A DNA stretch of 64,000 bases from Neobacillus mesonae. Lineage in GTDB: Bacteria > Bacillota > Bacilli > Paenibacillales > Paenibacillaceae. Positions 24,687 to 32,039 of the stretch are shown here, one piece after another (within the stretch, counting starts at the first letter, position 1; each line of letters starts with the position of its first letter). The DNA lies in contig JAMBOW010000002.1 in assembly GCA_023715865.1 (NCBI GenBank), forward strand, positions 620,001-684,000, given 5' to 3'. Both the position numbers and the translations under genes were made by a program. Below the pieces are notes generated by a model. The model did not search any database and was not told the origin of the DNA. It saw nothing but the letters and a program-made list of their open reading frames with translations.

Positions 24687-24804
24687 ATTATTGCGTTGAA
24701 AAATTCCGAAGGGGTCGCGTGTCAGGAGCGCGCAGTTGATTAAACGGGCCTTGAGTCGGACACCGTCGGATCATCTTCGCGTATTCCTACATTATATGCG
24801 AAAA

Positions 24805-25194
24805 TTAAGGCATATCCGACTCCCGCTTCTTCAACGCCTCAATACGGCTCATCAGCGCATCCACATCCGTACTCTCCGTTGCCTTCGTTTCTACCTCTAC
24901 TTTATCCGTTAACATGCCGTTAATCTGTAGCGCTAGTTTTGCCATAGCTGCGTTTCCATCACGTATAGCAATGTCCGCTAAGGATTCGATTAACTCCGGC
25001 AACTTATCTTGACTATTGCGTATCATTTGGCGTTTTAATTCCGCTTCAAATACCGGATTCTTTTTCCACTCGAATAACGTTGACCGGTCTACTCCGACTA
25101 TTTCCGCAATCTCTGCGTGAGTCTTACCGCCTCTTTTCGGTTGCGCTAACCACGCTATTGCGTCGTACTGTTCTTGAGTTAATTGTCGCGCCAT
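24805..25194 (-). CDS. terS: Terminase small subunit (phBC6A51-type)
   Basis: 129 residues. N-terminal helix-turn-helix QYDAIAWLAQPKRGGKTHAE followed by IAEIVGVDRSTLFEWKKN, then helical oligomerisation core (IESLADIAIRDGNAAMAKLA) and an acidic C terminus that would contact TerL. It recognises the packaging start site. Over 1.1 kb separates it from terL, filled by the recombinase. Confidence 0.8.
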   Translation of the reverse strand: MARQLTQEQYDAIAWLAQPKRGGKTHAEIAEIVGVDRSTLFEWKKNPVFEAELKRQMIRNSQDKLPELIESLADIAIRDGNAAMAKLALQINGMLTDKVEVETKATESTDVDALMSRIEALKKRESDMP

Positions 25195-25238
25195 ATAATT
25201 ACGTCCTCCTTCCGTTTATCTCTACGTAGGTCATGCGT

Positions 25239-25373
25239 TTAGGCATAACGCACAACGCTACGTTTTATATCGCTGGTACTCTTAAATTCCGCAACAATTA
25301 ATACGATTATCGCGCTTAAAGATAACGCTAGATGAACGAATAACCATACGTATAGTAACGTATTTAACACCAT
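25239..25373 (-). CDS. Small single-helix membrane protein (44 aa)
   Basis: ATG 25373 lies 4 bases after GGAGG; an alternative GTG is 3 bases further in. The product MVLNTLLYVWLFVHLALSLS... is one long hydrophobic helix with a basic tail (KSTSDIKRSVVRYA). It precedes terS in the same direction. No family recognised. Confidence 0.45.
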   Translation of the reverse strand: MVLNTLLYVWLFVHLALSLSAIIVLIVAEFKSTSDIKRSVVRYA

Positions 25374-25549
25374 ATCCCCTCCGCTCACTGTACGTTCGCT
25401 TAACGCGTATAAACGTATTATTTGTACTACATGAGATACTTCGAGGAATATGCTTCATGAGTCTATCAAACATAAAGAGATCCTCGTCGCTTCGCTCCTC
25501 ACCGTCGCCTTCGGCTCCGACTTATCTATACGCGAATAAAAATATATAC

Positions 25550-25681
25550 ACAAGGACCTGGTTTATGGTCCGCAGTGTCGGGCCGCTTTTGCCCGTTATT
25601 CCCGCATCTAAAGACTAAGAATAAATTTGACCCCCTAAACGGTGAAAACCCGCGTGGCTCTAAGGCGCAAGCCACTTTTTT
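25550..25681 (+). ncRNA. Structured plus-strand region with terminator: possible small RNA
   Basis: Three hairpins follow in 130 bases: GGACC/GGTCC near 25552-25569, CGGGC/GCCCG near 25579-25596, and GTGGCT/AGCCAC (25654-25675) ending in TTTTTT on the plus strand. No plus-strand gene precedes this terminator, so a short plus-strand RNA is possible. No promoter was identified, so the call is weak. Confidence 0.3.
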
Positions 25682-25684
25682 CGT

Positions 25685-25734
25685 GTTCGCGTTTTTACCG
25701 ATAGGTGGTCGTTTTTGTTCGCGTTTTTACCGAT
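25685..25734. repeat. Two direct 18-bp repeats beside the RepL-like gene
   Basis: GTTCGCGTTTTTACCGAT occurs at 25685-25702 and 25717-25734, 32 bp apart (about three helical turns). The second copy ends 7 bp before the stop codon end of the RepL-like gene. Two exact copies beside a replication-initiator-like gene suggest binding sites. Confidence 0.6.
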
Positions 25735-25740
25735 GAGAAA

Positions 25741-26559
25741 TTACGCTGACCTCTTAGCGAAGTTATTTCGGATGGAAAACATCTCGCGCAGAGTCGCGTC
25801 AGGCTTACCGTTCTTACGATAGAACACGAACGGATTGATCTTGTAGAAGCGCGATTTCCCGTAAACTACCTCGGCAAATACGTACTGGTCACCGAATCGT
25901 AAATTACGTAGCTTCGTATATACCGATTTCTCCGTAATGTTCGTTAGCCGAGCGATATCCTCTTTCGTAAGCGGCAACGTATTCTCTACGTCGCGTTCGT
26001 ATGGATTCGCGCAGATCGTATTCGTTTCGAGGTGAATATGCGGAAGCAACTTGTATACGAAGCCGAGATCCTTTGCGTTAACCTCCGTGTACAGCTCCTT
26101 TACCTTCGCGACGAACGTTTTAACGACCGCCGTGTTATCCGTTTTACCCTGGAAGTGATAGCGCGGATTCAAACGGTACTTGTCGCCGTCCTCGATAATT
26201 ACGCCAGCTTCCGTTGTCTCGCGCAAAAAGTGATGCAGCGTAGTGCGACCGATCTTGAGCGTACGCATGATATCTTCGCGGCTCATAGCGGTTTTATCCG
26301 GATTCTCAAGTATCGCGTCGTAATTAACGAAGCATTGCAAATAAAGAAGGTACCCGCAGTGCTTATCGGATACCTTCTCGATTACTTCGTCAATATTGCG
26401 CATGTTCGTCACGGTGAATTCCGCTGTTCGACCGTTATGTAAGCGCGCATATGCTTCGCGTTGTGCTGCGCTAGTAACGCGGTCTCCGTCTTCGAGTACC
26501 GCTGTTCTTTCGTATATTTCGCCCGTTTCCGGGTCCATTAAGCGTTTATATTCGGCCAT
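25741..26559 (-). CDS. RepL-like winged-helix replication/regulatory protein
   Basis: 272 residues from ATG 26559 (GGGAGG 10 bases upstream; its A is the last base of the previous stop, TAATG). It has an N-terminal beta segment (LMDPETGEIYERTAVLEDGD) and two winged-helix-like parts: MSREDIMRTLKIGRTTLHHF with GVIIEDGDKYRLNPRY, and LTKEDIARLTNITEKSVYTK with FAEVVYGKSRFYKINP. This is the layout of Firmicutes RepL-like and MarR-type phage proteins. It might start replication or act as a transcription switch. Confidence 0.65.
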   Translation of the reverse strand: MAEYKRLMDPETGEIYERTAVLEDGDRVTSAAQREAYARLHNGRTAEFTVTNMRNIDEVIEKVSDKHCGYLLYLQCFVNYDAILENPDKTAMSREDIMRTLKIGRTTLHHFLRETTEAGVIIEDGDKYRLNPRYHFQGKTDNTAVVKTFVAKVKELYTEVNAKDLGFVYKLLPHIHLETNTICANPYERDVENTLPLTKEDIARLTNITEKSVYTKLRNLRFGDQYVFAEVVYGKSRFYKINPFVFYRKNGKPDATLREMFSIRNNFAKRSA

Positions 26560-26849
26560 TAGTCGCGCACCTCCCGTAACTGTCGGTGAAGAGCGCATGT
26601 GATTCTAACAATATCCGATGGCGTATTTATCTGAAACTCCGTAGGCGTGACGCCCATTTCGCGTTGTGTGGCCGCCATAAGTTGCGCGTATTGTTCTTGC
26701 GTCATAACGTATTCGCCCGCATGTAACACCGCCTCATACTCGCGCAATGCCTGCGTAGCTTTCTTCGCTTCGCGTTGAATCGCTTTAAGCCCGGTTAGTG
26801 CTTCGGATACGTCAACGTTAATTCGCACGGTAACGTCTTTACCCGCCAT
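26559..26849 (-). CDS. Small helical phage protein, tape-measure-N-terminus-like
   Basis: 96 residues from ATG 26849 (GGGG site). VTVRINVDVSEALTGLKAIQ then a basic coiled coil resembles the first residues of tape measure proteins and small phage proteins of Bacillales; the middle has EYVMTQEQYAQLMAATQREM. It is coupled by TAATG to the RepL-like gene. Role unknown. Confidence 0.55.
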   Translation of the reverse strand: MAGKDVTVRINVDVSEALTGLKAIQREAKKATQALREYEAVLHAGEYVMTQEQYAQLMAATQREMGVTPTEFQINTPSDIVRITCALHRQLREVRD

Positions 26850-27163
26850 ATAATCGTCCCCTTTATCGTTAATTTTACGGGGCACAGGACTCGCACCTGC
26901 GCACGCTCGGTCTTACCGCCCTTATCGACGGCGTGTAATTTCACCGAAGCTCACACTCTTAGCGTCTATATTCCGCCACCCGCAACTGTTCCCAAACGGG
27001 AATAAGCCGCTATAAAAGCGGCCTTCAACCTCTAAGATATGAACTTACGTAAAATATACGGTGTCTTAACGGAAAATTTACGAAATATTTACAGGAAAAT
27101 TGCGCCAATTTGTCGAAGTAATAGGGCAATGGCCCGTAAACCCACAACGAAAGGACTACGTAT
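26850..27163. other. Intergenic region between divergent genes
   Basis: About 310 bases with no gene I can support. It contains a bidirectional hairpin AAGCCGC/GCGGCCTT near 27003-27025, a small palindrome GGGCAATGGCCC near 27124, and a GGGGCAC...GTGCGAGTCCTG segment (26879-26905) that looks like a tRNA 3' arm but lacks a matching 5' half. Probably holds the divergent promoters. Confidence 0.4.
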
Positions 27164-27358
27164 ATGAACCGATTTATGAGACCGCTGACCTCGGATATCC
27201 ACTTTTACACCGCGAAAATGGAGCGGACGCCCATCGTCGTGTTTATTGAGCGCGAGCTGGTCGGTAGTGGCGTTATCGAGGACATATCGGAGGCTAGCGT
27301 TAAGATAAAGGGCGAGCGTTTTATGCGCGGAGTCTGTACGTTTAAATACGCTGTGTAA
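27164..27358 (+). CDS. Small plus-strand phage protein (64 aa)
   Basis: Starts MNRFMRPLTSDIHFYTAK behind AAAGGAC. The core TPIVVFIERELVGSGVIEDI and ASVKIKGERFMRGVCTFKYA is a compact beta pattern (SH3-like). It is the first of two co-directional genes on the plus strand, opposite to the surrounding operons. No family recognised. Confidence 0.55.
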   Translation: MNRFMRPLTSDIHFYTAKMERTPIVVFIERELVGSGVIEDISEASVKIKGERFMRGVCTFKYAV

Positions 27359-27371
27359 GGAGGAAGTTTAT

Positions 27372-27584
27372 ATGGTAAGTAAACAAACTCAAGAGTTAGT
27401 CGATATTGTTAAAGGGATGACCGAAGAACATGCTAAAAAGGCCCTAGCCTCCATTTTCTTAGCTATAGAAAGTGAAGGATACGGTGGTAAATCAAAAGAA
27501 GATGTGTACAGAAAGATTGAAGACATTTATAGAAATGAAATTGTCGGACCTTCTATTTATAAAGACAATCCTGCTAAACAATAA
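27372..27584 (+). CDS. Small helical plus-strand protein (70 aa)
   Basis: ATG 27372 has AAGGAGG about 6-7 bases upstream. Mostly helical: TQELVDIVKGMTEEHAKKAL then KEDVYRKIEDIYRNEIVGP. The DNA is clearly more AT-rich than the phage average, pointing to later acquisition. Its end overlaps the end of the ligase gene on the other strand by 11 bases. Confidence 0.55.
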   Translation: MVSKQTQELVDIVKGMTEEHAKKALASIFLAIESEGYGGKSKEDVYRKIEDIYRNEIVGPSIYKDNPAKQ

Positions 27585-28437
27585 ACTCGCAGAACACCGG
27601 ACTACGCAGCATCCCCGCTTTGGTCCAGTTCCGCATCTTCACGCGAGCCCTTATCCGTGGCTCCACGTAAACGAACTCGCTGTCCTCGCTGGTAACTATC
27701 GCTTTGCTGACGCCATAAAACGCCTTCTTGTGCGTTGGACTCGCGCCAAACTCGATAATGCCGGCAGGACGCACCTTCGTCTTCCCCTCGTCCATAACTC
27801 CCGCGAGCCATCCGAAATCACCTTTACGATATCCCGTTATATAAACGTCGGCATACGTCCAGTTAATGATCTTGCGCCAGTCTGCGGATCGGCGGCTGAC
27901 ATATACGCTATCTTTACGCTTGGCGACTACGCCTTCCATTTCGCGTGCTTCTATCTGCGTAAATAACGCCTCACCAGCGCCCTCAACGTATGGAACAACG
28001 CCTATGCTTGCGTTAGGCATCGTTAAGCCTGCGAGAATAGCTTTGCGCTCTGTTAGCGGAAGATTGCGTGTGTCTATTCCGTTATAATGAAGCACGTCGA
28101 ACACCGCGAATGTAGCCGGATTGGTAATGGTAAGCGCGTTTATTTTATCGGCTTTACGCGCCTGGAAACGGGACATAACCGCCTCAAAGTCCGAAACGCC
28201 ATTCGCTGGGTTAACGCAGGCAATTTCGCCGTCTAGAACGATATCATGCGGAAAGCGTGCGTTGGCTATTTCGGGATATTGGCGCGTGCAGTCGTTATTA
28301 TGACGCGTATATAAGCGGATTTCTCCGTTAATTTGCGAAAATATTAAGCGGTGACCGTCGACCTTAGGTTCGAATAGGTAGCATGAATCCGAGAACGGCG
28401 CGTCCGCTTTTTCGAGTAACATCGGACTAATAAACAT
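27574..28437 (-). CDS. ATP-dependent DNA ligase (LigD ligase-domain type)
   Basis: 287 residues. Adenylation motif I FEPKVDGHR (Lys near 25), motif III-like LDGEIACV, motif IIIa AVFDVLHYNG, motif IV GVVAKRKDSVY, motif V-like WRKIINW, and the C-terminal OB part (DVYITGYRKGDFGWLAGVMD). It joins nicks using ATP. The family is close to the ligase domain of bacterial NHEJ LigD/YkoU; no primase or Ku partner is visible here, so a role in phage DNA replication or repair is more likely. Confidence 0.9.
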   Translation of the reverse strand: MFISPMLLEKADAPFSDSCYLFEPKVDGHRLIFSQINGEIRLYTRHNNDCTRQYPEIANARFPHDIVLDGEIACVNPANGVSDFEAVMSRFQARKADKINALTITNPATFAVFDVLHYNGIDTRNLPLTERKAILAGLTMPNASIGVVPYVEGAGEALFTQIEAREMEGVVAKRKDSVYVSRRSADWRKIINWTYADVYITGYRKGDFGWLAGVMDEGKTKVRPAGIIEFGASPTHKKAFYGVSKAIVTSEDSEFVYVEPRIRARVKMRNWTKAGMLRSPVFCEFIV

Positions 28438-28502
28438 AAAAACACCTCACTACGATTATAGCGCGCGGCTAAACCGATGTGAGGCGGTAAGTGTTGGTAA
28501 CG

Positions 28503-29210
28503 TTAACTTTGCGGAAGTAAAGACGGAATAATCTCCGTCTCATTTACCGCGCTCATCTCGTCGAACCAACGCTTGCCTAATCCGCTACAATTAACGAACT
28601 CGTCCGAAAGTACACCGCCCGTTTCGTACAAATTGTACGTTGTAACAGCGCCAGGCGCCGTATCCTTGCGGTATTGCTCTTGGCGCTCTTTGTTGCGTCC
28701 TTTAGCGTGATGATCAACGTACCAAGTCTCGTACCCATTACGTTTACGGCGCGTAGGCTGGCGATAACTCTTACCGTCTGCCCCTTCCGTATCCGCAACT
28801 TCGACTGACTCGCGTTCACGGCGGAGGTCCAATTGCCACTCGGACATAAACGGATACTCCGCGTGTGCGACTTTATGCGGATTCTCATCCGTTAACTCTT
28901 CGTATAAGAGGACGTCAGCCAATCGGTCGAGTAACGCGTAATCAACCGGAACAGTCGCGGGTCCCTCACCGGTTCCGCCCCGTGCGTAATAGGCGCTTTT
29001 AGCCGCGTCATTAAATTCGCCATGCTGGCGTACATAATCGTCGGTAATGCGGTCGATAACGCTGACCCGCGCTTGCCTATTGCGCAGGTCGTACGTTTGT
29101 CCACCGTAAGTAAACGGAATTGGCGTTCCGTTCGATTTAAAGTTTTCGCGCATAAGCCCTTCGATTTCCCCGATGGCTTGCGCAAGTTCCTCGCGGTATG
29201 TTTTGTTCAA
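28503..29210 (-). CDS. Hypothetical phage protein (235 aa)
   Basis: Start chosen at TTG 29210 because GGAGG lies 9 bases before it, inside the last codons of the previous gene; longer upstream extensions overlap that gene. Visible parts: acidic helical N terminus (YREELAQAIGEIEGLMRENF), FTYGGQTYDLRNRQARVSVI, a charged middle with YETWYVDHHAKGRNKERQEQ, and a C-terminal part with GLGKRWFDEM. No family recognised. Confidence 0.6.
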   Translation of the reverse strand: MNKTYREELAQAIGEIEGLMRENFKSNGTPIPFTYGGQTYDLRNRQARVSVIDRITDDYVRQHGEFNDAAKSAYYARGGTGEGPATVPVDYALLDRLADVLLYEELTDENPHKVAHAEYPFMSEWQLDLRRERESVEVADTEGADGKSYRQPTRRKRNGYETWYVDHHAKGRNKERQEQYRKDTAPGAVTTYNLYETGGVLSDEFVNCSGLGKRWFDEMSAVNETEIIPSLLPQS

Positions 29211-29211
29211 A

Positions 29212-29610
29212 TTAAGCCGCCTCCTCTTCGATATCTTGCGTATACTCAACCGTAACGTCTTCGTATTCCCATTTGCGATAGACTGCCGCGATGCTTTCCG
29301 CCGCGCGATCAATCGTTTCGCTTACGTTCTTTTGCGCGATTCCCATAACGGTTGCGGCCTGCGCCTGAGTTACGTCAAATCCGTATACTAGCGCGATGGC
29401 TTCCGTCTGGCGATCCGTGAGGCCGGCGTTATAGATTGCGGAGTGTAAATCGATGAGAATGCACGACGCATCCGTATCGCCGCGAAATCTAGCGGAACTA
29501 ATACGGTGGCGGTCGCGAAGAAGCGCCTTGACGCCGGCTGCGTCGTTGAGCGCGTATTTAACGCTGTACTTGCGGCTGGACTTGTCGATATCGACTTTAA
29601 CGTGACCCAT
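29212..29610 (-). CDS. Sigma-70 region 4-like regulator (ArpU/phage late regulator type)
   Basis: 132 residues. C-terminal helix-turn-helix: LTDRQTEAIALVYGFDVTQA followed by AATVMGIAQKNVSETIDRAA, the region-4 pattern. The N-terminal 60 residues are basic and beta-rich. Proteins like this occur near the switch between early and late genes of Firmicutes phages and activate late transcription; position and fold support that. It ends EEEAA, because the next gene's ribosome site is embedded in its last codons. Confidence 0.75.
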   Translation of the reverse strand: MGHVKVDIDKSSRKYSVKYALNDAAGVKALLRDRHRISSARFRGDTDASCILIDLHSAIYNAGLTDRQTEAIALVYGFDVTQAQAATVMGIAQKNVSETIDRAAESIAAVYRKWEYEDVTVEYTQDIEEEAA

Positions 29611-29638
29611 ATTACGCCGCCTCCTTTACTATTGTGAA

Positions 29639-29860
29639 TTATTCAAACGTTGACATTTGCGAATAACCGGACGCAATAACTCGCTCGATTCCGAGTTCCG
29701 CCTTCACGTACTCGTTCTCGCAATGTCCCTCATGTGTCTTGTCTCCGTTATGGTATTTCGTCATCGCGTCACCTTCGTATATCTCAACGCCGCAAAACGC
29801 GCACCAGGAGACGATAACTTCGGGCTCATCCGGTGGCTTGAAACGGTCGAGATCAATCAT
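29639..29860 (-). CDS. Small zinc-finger-like protein (73 aa)
   Basis: ATG 29860, GGAGG 7 bases upstream and overlapping the methyltransferase stop (ATGATGA region). WCAFCGVEIYEGD followed by HEGHCENEY gives a Cys-x2-Cys ... His-x2-His-Cys metal site. Probably a treble-clef-type fold. It may work with the methyltransferase or be a small regulator; unknown. Confidence 0.6.
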   Translation of the reverse strand: MIDLDRFKPPDEPEVIVSWCAFCGVEIYEGDAMTKYHNGDKTHEGHCENEYVKAELGIERVIASGYSQMSTFE

Positions 29861-31095
29861 CACGCCGCCTCCTCTAACGCAAAACCTGCGTAATAGTCCG
29901 CAACGATCCGGTCTTGCCACTCGAAATCGAACGCACTCACTCCGTCAATTTCAGATCCGGCACCAAGTGTTAACTCGTTCCAGCGGTAGGGCCCCTCCGC
30001 TGTGGCTTCCGTAAAGTGTCCGTAAGTTCCGCTGGCTTCGCGATACCCGTCTCCGGAATCGTTAGCGTGCTGAAACATATACGTACTGACGTCTTTTACC
30101 GAGTGCCACGACGGTATGTGCGGATATAGATTCGACCTCATTAAGTAATCGTCAGTAAAGTCATCAAGCAGTTCGTCGAGCTGCGTTAGTCCGTCTCCCC
30201 ACCTATCCGTTGACTTTCCGTTCTTGTCGTAACCGATATCCGTAACTTTCGCGAAATAGGCCGGCGTTTGACCGAGTAAGAATCTCGCATTAAATTCCGT
30301 TATATCGTCGTATCCGCCACGCTTAAAATTAGATCCCCACCGTTTTTCTACCGTTGGTACGAGCGGAGTTCCTGGCGGCGCCTTTCTAACGATAAGTATT
30401 TGCGTCGGTATTGTTGTTCCGGTTAGTGCGAATGTCTCGCCGGGCAATCCAATAGTAGCTACGTGCCAACACGTTTCGTAAAGCATGCGCCTAACCTTCT
30501 CCGCATAGTTAGCGAATGCAAGCCCTAGTGGAAGCACAAACGCGATGTATCCGCCAGGCTTAACGGCTTTAATCGCGAGCTCAATAAACGCAACTTCGGA
30601 TTTGCCTTTCGCGCGGTTACCGCCATCTTTTCCTTTCGTAATCCGCAGTGTATCGAAACTATCCGGAAGCTCCGCCGCATCTATATCGAGGTTAACTCCG
30701 TACGGTGGATTGCCGATCACGTAATCGTAATAATCGCGCCGAGTATGACGGAAGGCGTCCCCGGTTATCACGTTCGCATGCGGGTAAATTAGCGATGTTA
30801 CCTTCGCGCTAGTCTCATCGAGTTCAAGCGCGGTTATTTCGCTATCTTGCGGTAGATGTTCGATGAATACGCCGCTGCCCGCTGACGGCTCTAAGAAACG
30901 CGAGCCCGGCGAAAACGCTCCGCCCGATAGCCCGCGTAGTGCTTCGATAACAAAACGCGCAACGTGCGTCGGTGTGTAGAACGCCCCACCAGCGTAAGCA
31001 TTCGGTAGAAGCCCGCCTGTAGACGTGTAATTCTCGCGTAAAAAGGCGATATCTTCTTCCGTTATTTCCTCGCGTGGCTTTGCGACGATTGCCAT
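29860..31095 (-). CDS. N6-adenine DNA methyltransferase (class I, NPPY)
   Basis: 411 residues. AFYTPTHVARFVIEALRGL, SAM-binding motif I FLEPSAGSGVFIEHLP, acidic motif II (ITALELDETSAKV), catalytic motif IV VIGNPPYGVNLD, and the conserved AFVLPLGLAFAN stretch. The C-terminal about 180 residues should hold target recognition. No restriction partner adjoins it, so it is probably an orphan phage methylase that hides DNA from host restriction or marks it. Confidence 0.9.
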   Translation of the reverse strand: MAIVAKPREEITEEDIAFLRENYTSTGGLLPNAYAGGAFYTPTHVARFVIEALRGLSGGAFSPGSRFLEPSAGSGVFIEHLPQDSEITALELDETSAKVTSLIYPHANVITGDAFRHTRRDYYDYVIGNPPYGVNLDIDAAELPDSFDTLRITKGKDGGNRAKGKSEVAFIELAIKAVKPGGYIAFVLPLGLAFANYAEKVRRMLYETCWHVATIGLPGETFALTGTTIPTQILIVRKAPPGTPLVPTVEKRWGSNFKRGGYDDITEFNARFLLGQTPAYFAKVTDIGYDKNGKSTDRWGDGLTQLDELLDDFTDDYLMRSNLYPHIPSWHSVKDVSTYMFQHANDSGDGYREASGTYGHFTEATAEGPYRWNELTLGAGSEIDGVSAFDFEWQDRIVADYYAGFALEEAA

Positions 31096-31280
31096 TGAGC
31101 GGACGTTTCCGTCCCATCGTTTACGGTCAGCCTTTCCGATAAAGCATCGCCTCCTTCCGCTTCATTTCGTTTAGTTAACGGTGTCCGATCGTCATAGGGC
31201 GCATCTTGCGCTTCATCAACGCGCCCTGCCATATAGCCCGCTTCGTAGGCCATCCGGTAAGTGTCAGCGTAATCATTCAC
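31062..31280 (-). CDS. Small acidic hypothetical protein (72 aa)
   Basis: YADTYRMAYEAGYMAGRVDE begins with the Tyr/Ala-Gly-Tyr pattern of small phage proteins, followed by a polar disordered tail. It overlaps the kinase end by 8 bases and the methyltransferase start by 34. The long overlap lowers confidence in the C-terminal part or in the methyltransferase start. Confidence 0.5.
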   Translation of the reverse strand: MNDYADTYRMAYEAGYMAGRVDEAQDAPYDDRTPLTKRNEAEGGDALSERLTVNDGTETSAQWQSSQSHARK

Positions 31281-31827
31281 GCCCGCTCACCGCCCCTATA
31301 ACCGCATCAACCTTCGCGTACAATTCGTCGAGGCTGCCGTCATTCACGACCGTATAGTCCGCCGGCCAATCGTCGAGCTCCGTTTCCGTTCCGTGAATGA
31401 GGTCCGCGTAATCGAAACGGTCACCCGATTTAATGGCGCGGTCAATGCGGATTGCGTCCGGTGCTTCAACGCGAATGAGAACGTAACCGCGAGACTTTAG
31501 CGCCTCAATCTCGTGAAACTGGCGTACATCGCTTACGACTATCGGGCGATAACGCGTGTATTCGTTACGGCTAATCCGGCGAAACATATCGTTAACCCAT
31601 ACGTCACGATCGAATTGGCGCGCTCCCTCCCCGAAACCCTGTAATAGAGCCCGAGGCTTAGCGCCATCCTCGAATTGATCCGGATAGAGTCTGCGGCAAA
31701 CTTCGCGAATGCCGTCGCCGAACGCATACTGTAGATAACCGTATCCGTCTTCGTCAGCTAGATACGCAGCTACCGTATCTTTACCACTACGCAACTTGCC
31801 GATTAATCCGATGTTAGGTAACGTCAT
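31273..31827 (-). CDS. Deoxynucleoside monophosphate kinase-like P-loop protein
   Basis: 184 residues. P-loop IGLIGKLRSGKDTVAAYLAD, then GYLQYAFGDGIREVCRRLY and WVNDMFRRI, IVVSDVRQFHEIEALKSRG, the usual dNMP-kinase order. It would make dNDPs from dNMPs for phage replication, consistent with nearby ThyX and ribonucleotide reductase. Confidence 0.8.
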   Translation of the reverse strand: MTLPNIGLIGKLRSGKDTVAAYLADEDGYGYLQYAFGDGIREVCRRLYPDQFEDGAKPRALLQGFGEGARQFDRDVWVNDMFRRISRNEYTRYRPIVVSDVRQFHEIEALKSRGYVLIRVEAPDAIRIDRAIKSGDRFDYADLIHGTETELDDWPADYTVVNDGSLDELYAKVDAVIGAVSGRE

Positions 31828-32039
31828 TCCGCGTTCACCTCCGCTATTATATACGCTTCAACCGAGAACCGCGCACGAGCCGCCGCTTTGACTTCCGCAC
31901 GCGCTCCGTACCCTACGATTGCCTCAACCGAACGAGTTACCGCAGCGGTTGCGTCACCTCGCGAATAATAAGCGGCTCGCGGAGTTGAGAACGGCTTGCC
32001 GTCGCGGTACACTACGTATACTGCGTGCTGATCCGCCAT
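31824..32039 (-). CDS. Hypothetical protein (71 aa)
   Basis: VYVVYRDGKPFSTPRAAYYS suggests a small beta-hairpin followed by a basic helix (AAVTRSVEAIVGYGARAEVK). It is translationally coupled at both ends (4-base overlap and 1-base overlap). No family recognised. Confidence 0.5.
   Translation of the reverse strand: MADQHAVYVVYRDGKPFSTPRAAYYSRGDATAAVTRSVEAIVGYGARAEVKAAARARFSVEAYIIAEVNAE

Noticed and set aside
25282..25473. A 63-codon minus-strand frame rich in Arg and Ile
   Set aside because: It lacks a ribosome site and overlaps the better-supported 44-residue membrane protein in another frame.
26879..26960. A tRNA-like segment on the minus strand with a T-arm-like GCAGG-TGCGAGT-CCTGT
   Set aside because: The T loop lacks the usual TTC, and no matching acceptor 5' strand or proper anticodon arm exists upstream; not a tRNA gene.
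27574..28437. A non-homologous end-joining system around the LigD-like ligase
   Set aside because: No Ku, primase-polymerase or phosphoesterase domain is visible nearby.
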